Shown: positions 8,393-15,826 of the stretch, one piece after another | How the letters are laid out: the number at the start of each line of letters is the position of its first letter | Position numbering within the stretch: the stretch's first letter is position 1 | NCBI RefSeq assembly: GCF_003386235.1 | Contig: NZ_QRDZ01000053.1 | Location: forward strand, 1 to 40,608 | Direction of reading: 5' to 3' | Origin: Cohnella phaseoli | GTDB taxonomy: Bacteria > Bacillota > Bacilli > Paenibacillales > Paenibacillaceae | DNA: 40,608 bases | The notes under the pieces: generated by a model | The model's input: only the letters and a program-made list of their open reading frames with translations | Database searches by the model: none | Told to the model about the DNA's origin: nothing | Translations under genes and position numbers: made by a program

Positions 8393-11270
8393 ACGGTCGG
8401 ACGGCGATTACAAAAGAAGCATTACCGCGCGCTTCGCGGGTCTGATGCTCGCATTGCTGCTGCTTGTGCTGGCCGGAGCGGGATTTATTTATTGGAGCGA
8501 CCGTCAGACCGAGAGCGGCTATCGGGAGGCGTATGACCGCTACAAGCTGAAGCAATACCAGATGGAGCAGGCGATGCTGCATTTGAACGCCATATCGGCC
8601 CATTCCTTGGCCTATCTGACCGTGCAGGAGGAGCGGGAGTATCGTGCGGCAGTAAACGAAGGAGAACGGCTGGAGCGAATCGTTTCCGAGTTTGCCAGAC
8701 TGACGATAGACGCGCAGGAGACTGAATTCATCCGTTCGTTAGAGAGTTTCCGCGAGCGGTATTTCGCAAAATGGTTGCCTCAGGCGGCGCTGTTGGCCCG
8801 TAATAACGACAAGGAGGCGCTGCGCGGCGCGCTTGCCTCGGAGGAGGGGCGGTCGCTACAGCGACTCGTTCAGGAAACAAAGAAACAGTACGAGATCTAT
8901 CGGCGGGGTTTGGAGGAGATGAGCGCGCATCTAGCGGATTCCGTGACGAATAGAAGCATTCTGCTAATCGCATACGTCGCGGGAATCGTAACGGTATCTG
9001 GCGTAGTCATCCTGCTGGCGGCGAGAAATTTCGGACTGCCGATCAGCAGATTGGCGGCGGGCGCCAAGGAGATTGCCGCTACCGCGGAGCGCTTCCCTCT
9101 GAACTCGAAGCACATGGAAGCGCGCAATCTGGCCATCGGTTACACGGACAGGAAGGATGAGATCGGCAGCCTGGCCCGGGCGATGGAATCGATGATGTCC
9201 GAGATTCAGAACAAAGCCGAAGATCTGCTGGCCCAGAACGAGGAGCTGCTGGCGCAGCAGGACGAGCTTCATTCCCAGCAGGAGGAATTGACGAAGGCGT
9301 TTATCCGAGCGGAAGAGAATGAGGCGCAGTTAAGGAGACGCAACGAATTCGTGGAGGCGCTGGCGAATACGTTGGATCGGGGAGAATTGCTGGGCAGTAT
9401 CATTCGCAATCTGGCTCTTATTCTGAAGGCCGATAAAGGAATCATCATTCGTCTGACGGCCGATCGGGAGTATGCCGCATTCGGCTTGTCTCAAGAGGCG
9501 ATTTGCAGATTCGCGGCAACGGCGGACGAAGGCCCGATCGTGCGGGTTAAGGAAAGCCGGGCTCCATACCTGCTTGAGCGTCCCGCCTCGCCCTCCGAGC
9601 TGGGATATCACGAACCGTCAAGCGGCTTGCGGGCGTTTGATTTTTACTTGCCGGTATTGAACTCCGACGGTCAGGCGACGGCTTGCATCGTGCTCACTCG
9701 GGTCGGATCGCCCTTGTCTGCGGACGAGCAAGCGGAGGCATTGGCCTTCGCCAAGCAAATCTCGATCTCTCTCGACAAGCTGGAGCTGTACGAGAAAGCG
9801 GAGCGTCAGCGCCAGATGGTGCAAACGACGCTGGACGCGCTTCATGAAGGGGTGCAGCTGACCGACCGGGAAGGCACGACGGTGCTCGTCAATGCACGTT
9901 GGATCGAAATGATGGGGGAGAAGGCCGATCGGAGCTGGAACCCGACGATTGAGCAGTACGGAGCTTATATCCAGCCTTACGTGAAGGACCCCGTTCCGTT
10001 TGAACGGTTCATTGCCGACATCGTGGACGGTCAGCACACCGAGGCGAAAAGCATCGTCTACGAATGGAAAGGGTTAGTCAAACGGCATGTGCAGATGTAT
10101 TACGAACCGCTATACCGGGGCGGCGAAAGAATCGGCACGCTGTTCGTTCATCGCGATGTGACGCAGGAGCGCGAAATGGATCGCGTCAAGTCGGAGTTTG
10201 TCAGCACGGTCAGCCATGAATTGCGGACTCCTCTGGCAAGCGTGCTCGGCTTTGCCGAGCTATTGCTGTATAAGGAGCTGGCGCCGGAGCGGCAGAAAAA
10301 ATACGTGCGCACGATTCATAAGGAAGCTTCGCGGCTGACGGCGCTTATTAACGACTTCTTGGATTTGCAGCGGATGGAATCCGGCAAGCAAACCTACGAT
10401 TTCCGCCAGGTGAACGTTATGACGCTTGTGCAGGAAGTGATGGAGATGCACCAGGTGGCCTCCTCCGACCATCGCTTCGAATGGCTTCAGCATACGGACG
10501 AGACGGAAGTGTATGCGGATGCGGACAAACTGAAGCAGGCGCTGATGAACCTTGTCGGCAATGCCGTAAAATATTCTCCCAACGGCGGCACGGTGACGGC
10601 CGTCTGCAGCGAGGAGAACGGGCAGCTCAGAATCGATGTGACCGACCAAGGGCTTGGCATTCCTCCGGAGGCTTTGTCCGGACTGTTCTCCAAGTTTTAT
10701 CGGGTGGACAATTCGGATCGGCGCGAGATCGGAGGTACGGGTCTGGGTCTGGCGATCGTCAAGGAAATTATGGATGTACATAAGGGCAGAGCTCTCGCCT
10801 CGTCCATATACGGGCAAGGCAGCACGTTCTCTCTGTTGCTGCCCTTGCCGGCCAGATCGGTAGCCAGATGGCGTCTGGAAGCGGCGGCAAGCGTGGAACG
10901 CGCGGGCGAAGTGTATCTGGTAGAGGACGATTCCGACTTTGCCGATCTACTGGCCGACGAGCTGGAGGCTTCGGGTTACGGAGTCAGCCGTTTCTCCAGC
11001 GAAGAGACGGCGCTAAAAGCGCTGGAGCAATATATTCCCGGAGCTATTATTCTCGATCTGGTGCTAGAGCGGGGGACGGACGGCTGGCGGCTGGCGGAAC
11101 GGCTCAAGCAGGACGAGCGCCTGCGCGATTTGCCGATAATCGTGTCCAGCGCCCTTGAGGAGCAGGAGCGCGCGCGAAGGTTGGGGGTGTCGGAGTATCT
11201 GGTTAAGCCTTACTCTCCCGGCAAGCTGGTCGAGGCGCTGAAGCGCGTCATGGCCGATCATTCCATTTGA
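8385..11270 (+). CDS. Membrane hybrid sensor histidine kinase (HAMP-GAF-PAS-HisKA-HATPase-REC)
   Basis: 961 aa. TM1 (about 17-36), an extracytoplasmic helical region (about 40-188, CHASE3-like in character) and TM2 (about 191-212), then HAMP (about 213-270). A coiled coil rich in NEELLAQQDEL (about 275-325) leads to a GAF-like domain (about 325-465) and a PAS domain (about 475-595). HisKA contains VSHELRTPL with phosphohistidine H611; the ATPase domain has NAVKYSP, DQGLGIP and GGTGLGLAI. A C-terminal receiver (about 842-958) has acceptor D891 and the VKPY lysine. It should sense an external or membrane signal and pass phosphate to its own receiver, then through the HPt of the first operon gene to the other receivers. 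The signal is unknown. Confidence 0.93.
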   Translation: MAKRSDGDYKRSITARFAGLMLALLLLVLAGAGFIYWSDRQTESGYREAYDRYKLKQYQMEQAMLHLNAISAHSLAYLTVQEEREYRAAVNEGERLERIVSEFARLTIDAQETEFIRSLESFRERYFAKWLPQAALLARNNDKEALRGALASEEGRSLQRLVQETKKQYEIYRRGLEEMSAHLADSVTNRSILLIAYVAGIVTVSGVVILLAARNFGLPISRLAAGAKEIAATAERFPLNSKHMEARNLAIGYTDRKDEIGSLARAMESMMSEIQNKAEDLLAQNEELLAQQDELHSQQEELTKAFIRAEENEAQLRRRNEFVEALANTLDRGELLGSIIRNLALILKADKGIIIRLTADREYAAFGLSQEAICRFAATADEGPIVRVKESRAPYLLERPASPSELGYHEPSSGLRAFDFYLPVLNSDGQATACIVLTRVGSPLSADEQAEALAFAKQISISLDKLELYEKAERQRQMVQTTLDALHEGVQLTDREGTTVLVNARWIEMMGEKADRSWNPTIEQYGAYIQPYVKDPVPFERFIADIVDGQHTEAKSIVYEWKGLVKRHVQMYYEPLYRGGERIGTLFVHRDVTQEREMDRVKSEFVSTVSHELRTPLASVLGFAELLLYKELAPERQKKYVRTIHKEASRLTALINDFLDLQRMESGKQTYDFRQVNVMTLVQEVMEMHQVASSDHRFEWLQHTDETEVYADADKLKQALMNLVGNAVKYSPNGGTVTAVCSEENGQLRIDVTDQGLGIPPEALSGLFSKFYRVDNSDRREIGGTGLGLAIVKEIMDVHKGRALASSIYGQGSTFSLLLPLPARSVARWRLEAAASVERAGEVYLVEDDSDFADLLADELEASGYGVSRFSSEETALKALEQYIPGAIILDLVLERGTDGWRLAERLKQDERLRDLPIIVSSALEEQERARRLGVSEYLVKPYSPGKLVEALKRVMADHSI

Positions 11271-11295
11271 ATTGAACAAGGGTTCTGTATATAGT
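11267..11295 (+). promoter_or_regulatory. Candidate promoter of ywiB-argS
   Basis: TTGAAT (11267-11272), a 17-bp spacer and TATAGT (11290-11295), beginning inside the last codons of the kinase gene, 35 bp before ywiB. It would separate ywiB-argS from the signalling operon. Confidence 0.45.
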
Positions 11296-11329
11296 AGTAA
11301 CAAGACTATGAGAGCAGGAGAGAGCAGCG

Positions 11330-11746
11330 ATGCCGGACAAGCGAAAAGTGCGGGTCGGGTTTCGAAGCTGGCAGCAGGACGGGGGCGTGCAGAAGTTCGA
11401 TGTGCCCGGAGAGCTGTTCCGGCTGAAGACGGGATGGGCGCTTACTTACGTCGAGAAGCCGGACGATAACGGAGTGGAAGCCAGCAATACGCTGTTCATT
11501 CACTCGAACGGGCTGCAGCTGCGTCGACGTGGTTCGATTTTCTTCGAGCAGCAGTTTCGACGGGGCGAGCTTGCGGCGGGCAAGCTGGAGACGCCTTACG
11601 GACTTCATGCCGTGCAGGCGCTCACCTCGCAATTGGACAGCGAACTGTCCGATACCGGCGGCCGAGTGGAATGGTCGTACGAGTTGCATATGCAAGATCA
11701 GCAGGTCGGAAGCTTCCGCATCCGGCTCGATATTCGGGAGGAATAG
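11330..11746 (+). CDS. ywiB: DUF1934 family beta-barrel protein (YwiB-like)
   Basis: 138 aa with no signal peptide or membrane segment. It has alternating strand-forming sequence: KVRVGFRSWQQDG near the start, WALTYVEK, NTLFIHSNGLQLRRRG, and SFRIRLDIREE at the end. The fold class and lipocalin-like barrel are known for this family from YwiB, but a biochemical role is not established. B. subtilis ywiB likewise lies directly upstream of argS; here the gap is 4 bp and the argS SD lies inside the end of ywiB, so the two are co-transcribed and probably coupled. Start ATG 11330, with GCAGGAGAG upstream. Confidence 0.85.
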   Translation: MPDKRKVRVGFRSWQQDGGVQKFDVPGELFRLKTGWALTYVEKPDDNGVEASNTLFIHSNGLQLRRRGSIFFEQQFRRGELAAGKLETPYGLHAVQALTSQLDSELSDTGGRVEWSYELHMQDQQVGSFRIRLDIREE

Positions 11747-11750
11747 CAAG

Positions 11751-13427
11751 ATGGGCGTATTGGAACAATTGCAATTATCGGTAAAAGAAGCGCTGGCCGA
11801 CGCTGCGCTGGCGGCAGAATTGGTTGCGGACAAGAGCGAGCTTCCGGCTATCGTGCTGGAGGTTCCCAAGGACAAAGCGCACGGAGACTTGGCCACGAAT
11901 CTGGCGATGCAGCTGACGAAGATCGCCAAGAAGAACCCGCGGCAGATCGCGGAGGCGATCATCGGGAAGCTGGAGGCGGGACGAGCCTCGATCGAGTCGG
12001 CGGAAATCGCCGGGCCGGGCTTTATCAATTTTCGTCTGAACAAGAGCTATCTGTATCCGGTAATCGGAGAAGCGTTGACTCAAGACGGGAAATACGGCCA
12101 CATCGATGCGGGACAAGGCAAAAGAATTCAAGTGGAGTTCGTCAGCGCGAATCCGACGGGCAGTCTGCATCTCGGCCATGCGCGGGGAGCGGCGGTAGGA
12201 GACGCCCTCTGCAACGTGTTGGCCGCGGCCGGTTACGAGGTTACGCGGGAATACTATATTAACGATGCCGGCAATCAGGTCAACAACCTGGCCAAATCGC
12301 TTGAAGCGCGTTATCGTCAAGCTCTCGGGCAGGCGGCGGAGATGCCGGAGGACGGGTACTATGGCGAGGATATCGTCGGCTTCGCCAAGGAGCTGGCGGA
12401 AGAAAAGGGCGAGCGGCTGTTGAGTTTGTCCGACGAGGAGCGTTTTGCATTCTTCCGCAATTACGGCCTGGACAAGGAACTGGCCAAGATCAAACGCGAT
12501 CTGGGGCGCTTCGGGGTGCAGTTCGACGAATGGTACAGCGAGACCTCTCTATATGAGTCCGGTAAAGTGATTGAGGTGCTCGACGCGCTGCGTGCCAAGG
12601 GCCATGTCTACGAGCAGGACGGCGCGGTATGGCTGGCGTCCATGACCTTCGGCGACGACAAGGATCGCGTGCTCGTGAAGAACGACGGAAGCTATACGTA
12701 TTTGACGCCGGACGCGGCTTATCATATGGATAAGTACAAACGGGGCTACGATCAGCTCATCAACATCTGGGGCGCGGATCACCACGGTTACATTCCGCGG
12801 ATGAAAGCGGCGATGGCGGCGATGGGCAACGATCCCGACAAGCTGACTGTCCTGATCGCCCAGATGGTCAGTCTGTTCCAGAACGGCGAGAAAGTCAAAA
12901 TGTCCAAGCGCACGGGCAAGGCGATTACAATGGAAGACCTTATGGACGAGGTCGGCGTCGACGCGATTCGCTATTTCTTCACGATGCGGAGCATGGATTC
13001 CCATCTGGATTTCGACATGGATTTGGCTGTGTCGAAATCCAACGAAAATCCCGTGTTCTACGTGCAGTATGCGCATGCGAGAATTTGCAGCATTTTCCGT
13101 CAAGCCGAGGAGCAGGGAGTTGCGGTTCAGACATGGCAGGAGGTTGACTTGACCCGCCTGTCCTCCGAGCATGAGTTTGACCTGCTGCGGAAGATCGGAG
13201 AGCTTCCGGAGACGATCGCGGAGGCCGCAAAAATCTATGCGCCTCACGCGATTATCCGTTACGTCTACGAGCTGGCCTCCCAGTTCCACAGCTACTATAA
13301 GGCGGAACGGGTTATTACCGAGGATGCGGAGCAGAGCCAGGCGCGGCTGCAGCTGCTTGCCGCCATTCGGATTACGATCGCCAATGCCTTGAAGCTCGTC
13401 GGCGTATCCGCACCTGACAAAATGTAA
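11751..13427 (+). CDS. argS: Arginyl-tRNA synthetase, canonical Bacillus-type
   Basis: 558 aa, nearly collinear with B. subtilis ArgS. VEFVSANPTGSLHLGHARG carries the HIGH motif (HLGH, 140-143), KMSKRTGKAIT the KMSKR motif (383-387), and the protein ends GVSAPDKM like its Bacillus counterpart. The SD GGGAGG overlaps the end of ywiB. No T-box is seen here, in contrast to the other argS at 4249-5949. This copy is therefore likely the housekeeping enzyme. Both copies have intact signature motifs, so neither looks decayed. Confidence 0.97.
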   Translation: MGVLEQLQLSVKEALADAALAAELVADKSELPAIVLEVPKDKAHGDLATNLAMQLTKIAKKNPRQIAEAIIGKLEAGRASIESAEIAGPGFINFRLNKSYLYPVIGEALTQDGKYGHIDAGQGKRIQVEFVSANPTGSLHLGHARGAAVGDALCNVLAAAGYEVTREYYINDAGNQVNNLAKSLEARYRQALGQAAEMPEDGYYGEDIVGFAKELAEEKGERLLSLSDEERFAFFRNYGLDKELAKIKRDLGRFGVQFDEWYSETSLYESGKVIEVLDALRAKGHVYEQDGAVWLASMTFGDDKDRVLVKNDGSYTYLTPDAAYHMDKYKRGYDQLINIWGADHHGYIPRMKAAMAAMGNDPDKLTVLIAQMVSLFQNGEKVKMSKRTGKAITMEDLMDEVGVDAIRYFFTMRSMDSHLDFDMDLAVSKSNENPVFYVQYAHARICSIFRQAEEQGVAVQTWQEVDLTRLSSEHEFDLLRKIGELPETIAEAAKIYAPHAIIRYVYELASQFHSYYKAERVITEDAEQSQARLQLLAAIRITIANALKLVGVSAPDKM

Positions 13428-13430
13428 AGC

Positions 13431-14573
13431 TCACAATTGATCCGCCGCGCTCAAAATGCGCGTTACGTTAAGCTCCCCGGCCGTCCGGGGAGCTTTGGCG
13501 TTTCTCAGGGGCACGGCGGCGTTCTTCACGATCGACTTGATCTGGCTTGGGGGAAGTCCCGGTCGCAGCGACAGCAGCAAGGCGATTGCTCCGGTTACGT
13601 GCGACGTGGCCATCGATGTTCCGCTCATCTCGCGATGTTTGCCTCTTAGCCAGGAGGACATGATTCGGTCTCCGGGGGCGAAAATATCGATGAGCGAGTT
13701 GCGATTCGTGAATTTCGCGATCCGTCCGGTCCGATTGGTCGCCCCGACGGCGATCGTCCGGCTGAAGCCTGCGGGATAGTCGATTTCTCCAATCCGACCT
13801 TCGTTGCCGGAGGAAGCGACGATCAACACGCCCGAATGGTAGGCGTAATTAACGGCGCTTAACAGAGAGCGGCTTCTCGTGCGCATGCCGAAGCTCATAT
13901 TGACCACATCCATATGGTTGCGAACGCACCATTCGATGCCAAGGACGATGTCGGAGACAAAGGCGGTTCCATTGTGATCGAAGGCTTTGACCGGATAGAT
14001 CATCGATCGCGGAGCGACGCCGATCATCCCTTGAAGCTCATTGGCGGCGGCGATCGTTCCGGCAATGTGCGTGCCGTGGCCGTTGTCGTCCTGCGGCAGC
14101 GACATCCGACTCAGCAGATTGATGCCGCGTTCGAGCGAATGCTTCAAATCCGGATGGCCGTAATCGACGCCGGTATCGATCACGCCGACCTTGACTCGGT
14201 AGCCGGTCGTCTTTCCCCATGCTTGCGGCGCTTGAATGCGGCGTACGCCCCAAGGAATGCCTTTATCGGTGACGATTGCGCCTTTGGACAGAGCCGACGC
14301 TCTAACGGGCGCATCGATTTCCCAAACCGCCTTGTCCCCGAGCGCTAAGATGATTTGGGCTGCTTCCTTCGCGGGACAAGAGACCGCCTGAATGAGCGGG
14401 AGAGGCCGAATATCTCGATCCGCTGCCTCCTCGCGAAGCTCGCCCGACCTCCCCTCCAGAAGGAAACGCTCGAAATCGCGGCTATCCAGGAAGCGGACGA
14501 TGTATCTTTGGTCATCGATTGTCGGCGGGCCGGGGAATGCGCAGATTTCGTTCGCGATTTCGCTTCGATTCAA
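13431..14573 (-). CDS. Subtilisin-family (S8) serine protease without signal peptide
   Basis: 380 aa. The catalytic triad is complete: D133 in VIDTGVDYGH, H166 in NGHGTHIAG and S320 in GTSMATSHVTG; the oxyanion residue is N257 in SSGNEG. There is no hydrophobic export signal. The N-terminal ~100 residues (with RYIVRFLDSRDFERFL) look like a propeptide or inhibitory domain, so an intracellular or mother-cell protease is likely. A stop codon immediately precedes the ATG at 14573, fixing the upstream limit; GGGAGGG lies 12 nt before it. CATACAGTA at 14644-14652 (minus) matches a sigma-K/E-type -10 box, though no convincing -35 was found. It converges on argS with only 3 bp between the stops. Confidence 0.9.
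   Translation of the reverse strand: MNRSEIANEICAFPGPPTIDDQRYIVRFLDSRDFERFLLEGRSGELREEAADRDIRPLPLIQAVSCPAKEAAQIILALGDKAVWEIDAPVRASALSKGAIVTDKGIPWGVRRIQAPQAWGKTTGYRVKVGVIDTGVDYGHPDLKHSLERGINLLSRMSLPQDDNGHGTHIAGTIAAANELQGMIGVAPRSMIYPVKAFDHNGTAFVSDIVLGIEWCVRNHMDVVNMSFGMRTRSRSLLSAVNYAYHSGVLIVASSGNEGRIGEIDYPAGFSRTIAVGATNRTGRIAKFTNRNSLIDIFAPGDRIMSSWLRGKHREMSGTSMATSHVTGAIALLLSLRPGLPPSQIKSIVKNAAVPLRNAKAPRTAGELNVTRILSAADQL
13471..13494 (+). terminator. Perfect 10-bp stem after argS, inside the subtilase 3' end
   Basis: AGCTCCCCGG (13471-13480) pairs with CCGGGGAGCT (13485-13494) around a 4-nt loop, about 44 bp past the argS stop. The following T-tract is weak (TTGGCGTTT). It probably ends argS transcripts and is encoded within subtilase codons. 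Confidence 0.4.
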
Positions 14574-14907
14574 GGCGGCATCCCTCCCGGAACGAGTGTG
14601 CAGGAAAGGGCGGCGCGGAGCCGCGCTTCTCTGCCGTGTTCTCTACTGTATGAAGAACCGGAGGCAAAAGCTTGGGAATGCGTCCTTTTTAACGGGAAAT
14701 AGGCGGCGTTCCGTGTCATTTTCGCCTCGGCGACATAGGATGAATGGAGAGTTTCCCGGTGAGACTCTTGGTCATGCCGGTTCCTCCGCCCGCGGAGAGG
14801 CCGGAAAGGATACAGTCGAAAAGCGAAGGCGCTGTCCGTTGAGGACACGCCTTCGCTTTTTCGTTCCGGTGACTTGCAATTTTAGACGAAATACGGTTTA
14901 CTAAAGG
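14574..14907. other. Non-coding interval between the subtilase and the rpoE promoter
   Basis: No convincing gene. It holds the subtilase upstream region with the sporulation-like -10 at 14644-14652 and a strong hairpin at 14819-14860 listed separately. Open frames here lack codon character and SDs. Confidence 0.5.
14819..14861. terminator. Strong bidirectional-looking terminator hairpin with no obvious parent gene
   Basis: AAAAGCGAAGGCG (14819-14831) pairs with CGCCTTCGCTTTT (14848-14860). The inner bases TGTCC/GGACA extend the stem to a 5-nt loop with one bulged C. Both strands end in a T-tract. No gene on the plus strand ends nearby; it could insulate rpoE from upstream transcription or end an unannotated small RNA. 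Confidence 0.65.
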
Positions 14908-14935
14908 TTGACAAATTAACGTGAAGGTTTATATA
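14908..14935 (+). promoter_or_regulatory. Sigma-A promoter of rpoE
   Basis: Consensus TTGACA (14908-14913), a 16-bp spacer and TATATA (14930-14935), 31 bp before the rpoE start codon. An 18-bp alternative with TATACC at 14932 is also possible. Confidence 0.75.
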
Positions 14936-14966
14936 CCGGTTCACATACAGAGAGGATGGAAGTCGC

Positions 14967-15551
14967 GTGAGCGCCGAATACGTGCTGAAAATCGACTCCG
15001 AGAAAATCCGCGAGATGCCGATGGTCGATCTGGCTTATGAGCTGTTGAAGACAGCGAATACCCCGTTTTACTATCGCGATCTGATGATGGAAATCGCCAA
15101 GCTGCGCGGATTGTCCCAGGAGCAAATCACCGAGGTAATTGCCCAACTGTACACGGAGATCAATATCGACGGAAGATTTGCTTGCGTAGGCGGCAACGTC
15201 TGGGGACTTAAACGCTGGTATCCAGTCGAGCGCTCCGACGAGCAGATGGGCGGAACGAAGCGTCCTCGCATCATTAACGACGATGACGACGAGGATGACG
15301 ACGATCTGTACGGCGAAGAAGAGGATGTCGCAACCGGGGACGAAGAAAGCTACGATCTGTTCGACGAGGATCAAGATGGCGTGTTCGAGGAAGGCGAAGA
15401 AGCCGCCGAAGCCGACGACGAGGTCGTGCTTGAGGACGACGAGGAAGCCGAGATCGACGAAGAGCTTGAATCCGAGGACGAGGATGACGATTTCGAAGCC
15501 GACGACGAGGAAGCCGCGGACGACGATAACGACGAAGAAGACGAAGATTGA
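14967..15551 (+). CDS. rpoE: RNA polymerase delta subunit
   Basis: Gram-positive-specific RNA polymerase subunit that speeds release and recycling of polymerase and lowers open-complex stability. 194 aa. The N-terminal HARE-HTH domain (about 1-90) has PMVDLAYELLKTANTPFYYRDL and GRFACVGGNVWGLKRWYP. From about residue 105 the tail is almost entirely Asp and Glu, as expected for delta. GTG start at 14967 after AGAGGATGG. Position directly before pyrG matches B. subtilis. The acidic tail gives a GAC/GAA-rich stretch that looks repetitive in DNA but is ordinary coding sequence. Confidence 0.97.
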   Translation: MSAEYVLKIDSEKIREMPMVDLAYELLKTANTPFYYRDLMMEIAKLRGLSQEQITEVIAQLYTEINIDGRFACVGGNVWGLKRWYPVERSDEQMGGTKRPRIINDDDDEDDDDLYGEEEDVATGDEESYDLFDEDQDGVFEEGEEAAEADDEVVLEDDEEAEIDEELESEDEDDDFEADDEEAADDDNDEEDED

Positions 15552-15587
15552 CGGGGGCGCCGCAGGGCGCAAGCGCCGTGAATTCGG

Positions 15588-15625
15588 GGCTTCTCCATTC
15601 GTGCAGAATGGGGAAGCCGTTCTAC
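15588..15625 (+). terminator. Probable rpoE terminator
   Basis: A 13-bp stem (15588-15600 with 15606-15618, one G-U pair) and 5-nt loop, followed by GTTCTACTT. The U-tract is short. It ends just before the pyrG promoter. Confidence 0.55.
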
Positions 15626-15654
15626 TTGACACCGCCCATTCCAGAAGTTAAACT
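15626..15654 (+). promoter_or_regulatory. Sigma-A promoter of pyrG
   Basis: Perfect TTGACA (15626-15631), 17-bp spacer, TAAACT (15649-15654). Initiation would fall at about 15660-15662, where the sequence reads GGGC, the start required for CTP-sensing reiterative transcription in B. subtilis pyrG. Confidence 0.8.
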
Positions 15655-15661
15655 AAGGCTT

Positions 15662-15746
15662 GGGCTTTAGAAGCGCGGTTTTTTATAGGGTTGGTTTTAG
15701 GAAAAGTGCCCCCATTTATTGGGCGTCACTTTTTTTATTTTTTCCC
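15662..15746 (+). promoter_or_regulatory. pyrG leader attenuator (GGGC start plus terminator)
   Basis: The predicted transcript begins GGGCTTTAG (15662). About 40 nt later an attenuator hairpin pairs AAAAGTG (15702-15708) with CACTTTT (15727-15733), closed by CCC/GGG (15711-15713 with 15721-15723), with a long T-tract to about 15746. The 5' arm holds a CCCCC run (15709-15713). In B. subtilis low CTP causes extra G residues to be added at the 5' GGG, and the poly-G pairs with the pyrimidine-rich 5' arm of the terminator to allow read-through. All required parts are visible here; the function is by analogy. Confidence 0.75.
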
Positions 15747-15826
15747 CGGATTGCAAGGGAAAATCAGTTTCAGGCAAAGCTAATTGAGAATGCCGCATCA
15801 GCAGGCAGCGGGAGGTTTCGGACAGG

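Noticed and set aside
11529..11750. N-terminal extension of the second argS into ywiB
   Set aside because: ArgS homologues begin at the ATG at 11751, and the upstream frame is ywiB read out of phase.
14392..14904. 170-codon plus-strand frame overlapping the subtilase start and the orphan terminator
   Set aside because: Basic, low-complexity translation with no SD; it runs through a strong terminator hairpin.
15283..15651. Repetitive GAC/GAA stretch as a DNA repeat or alternative Thr/Arg/Lys-rich protein
   Set aside because: It is the acidic tail of the RNA polymerase delta subunit; the repeats follow from Asp/Glu codons.
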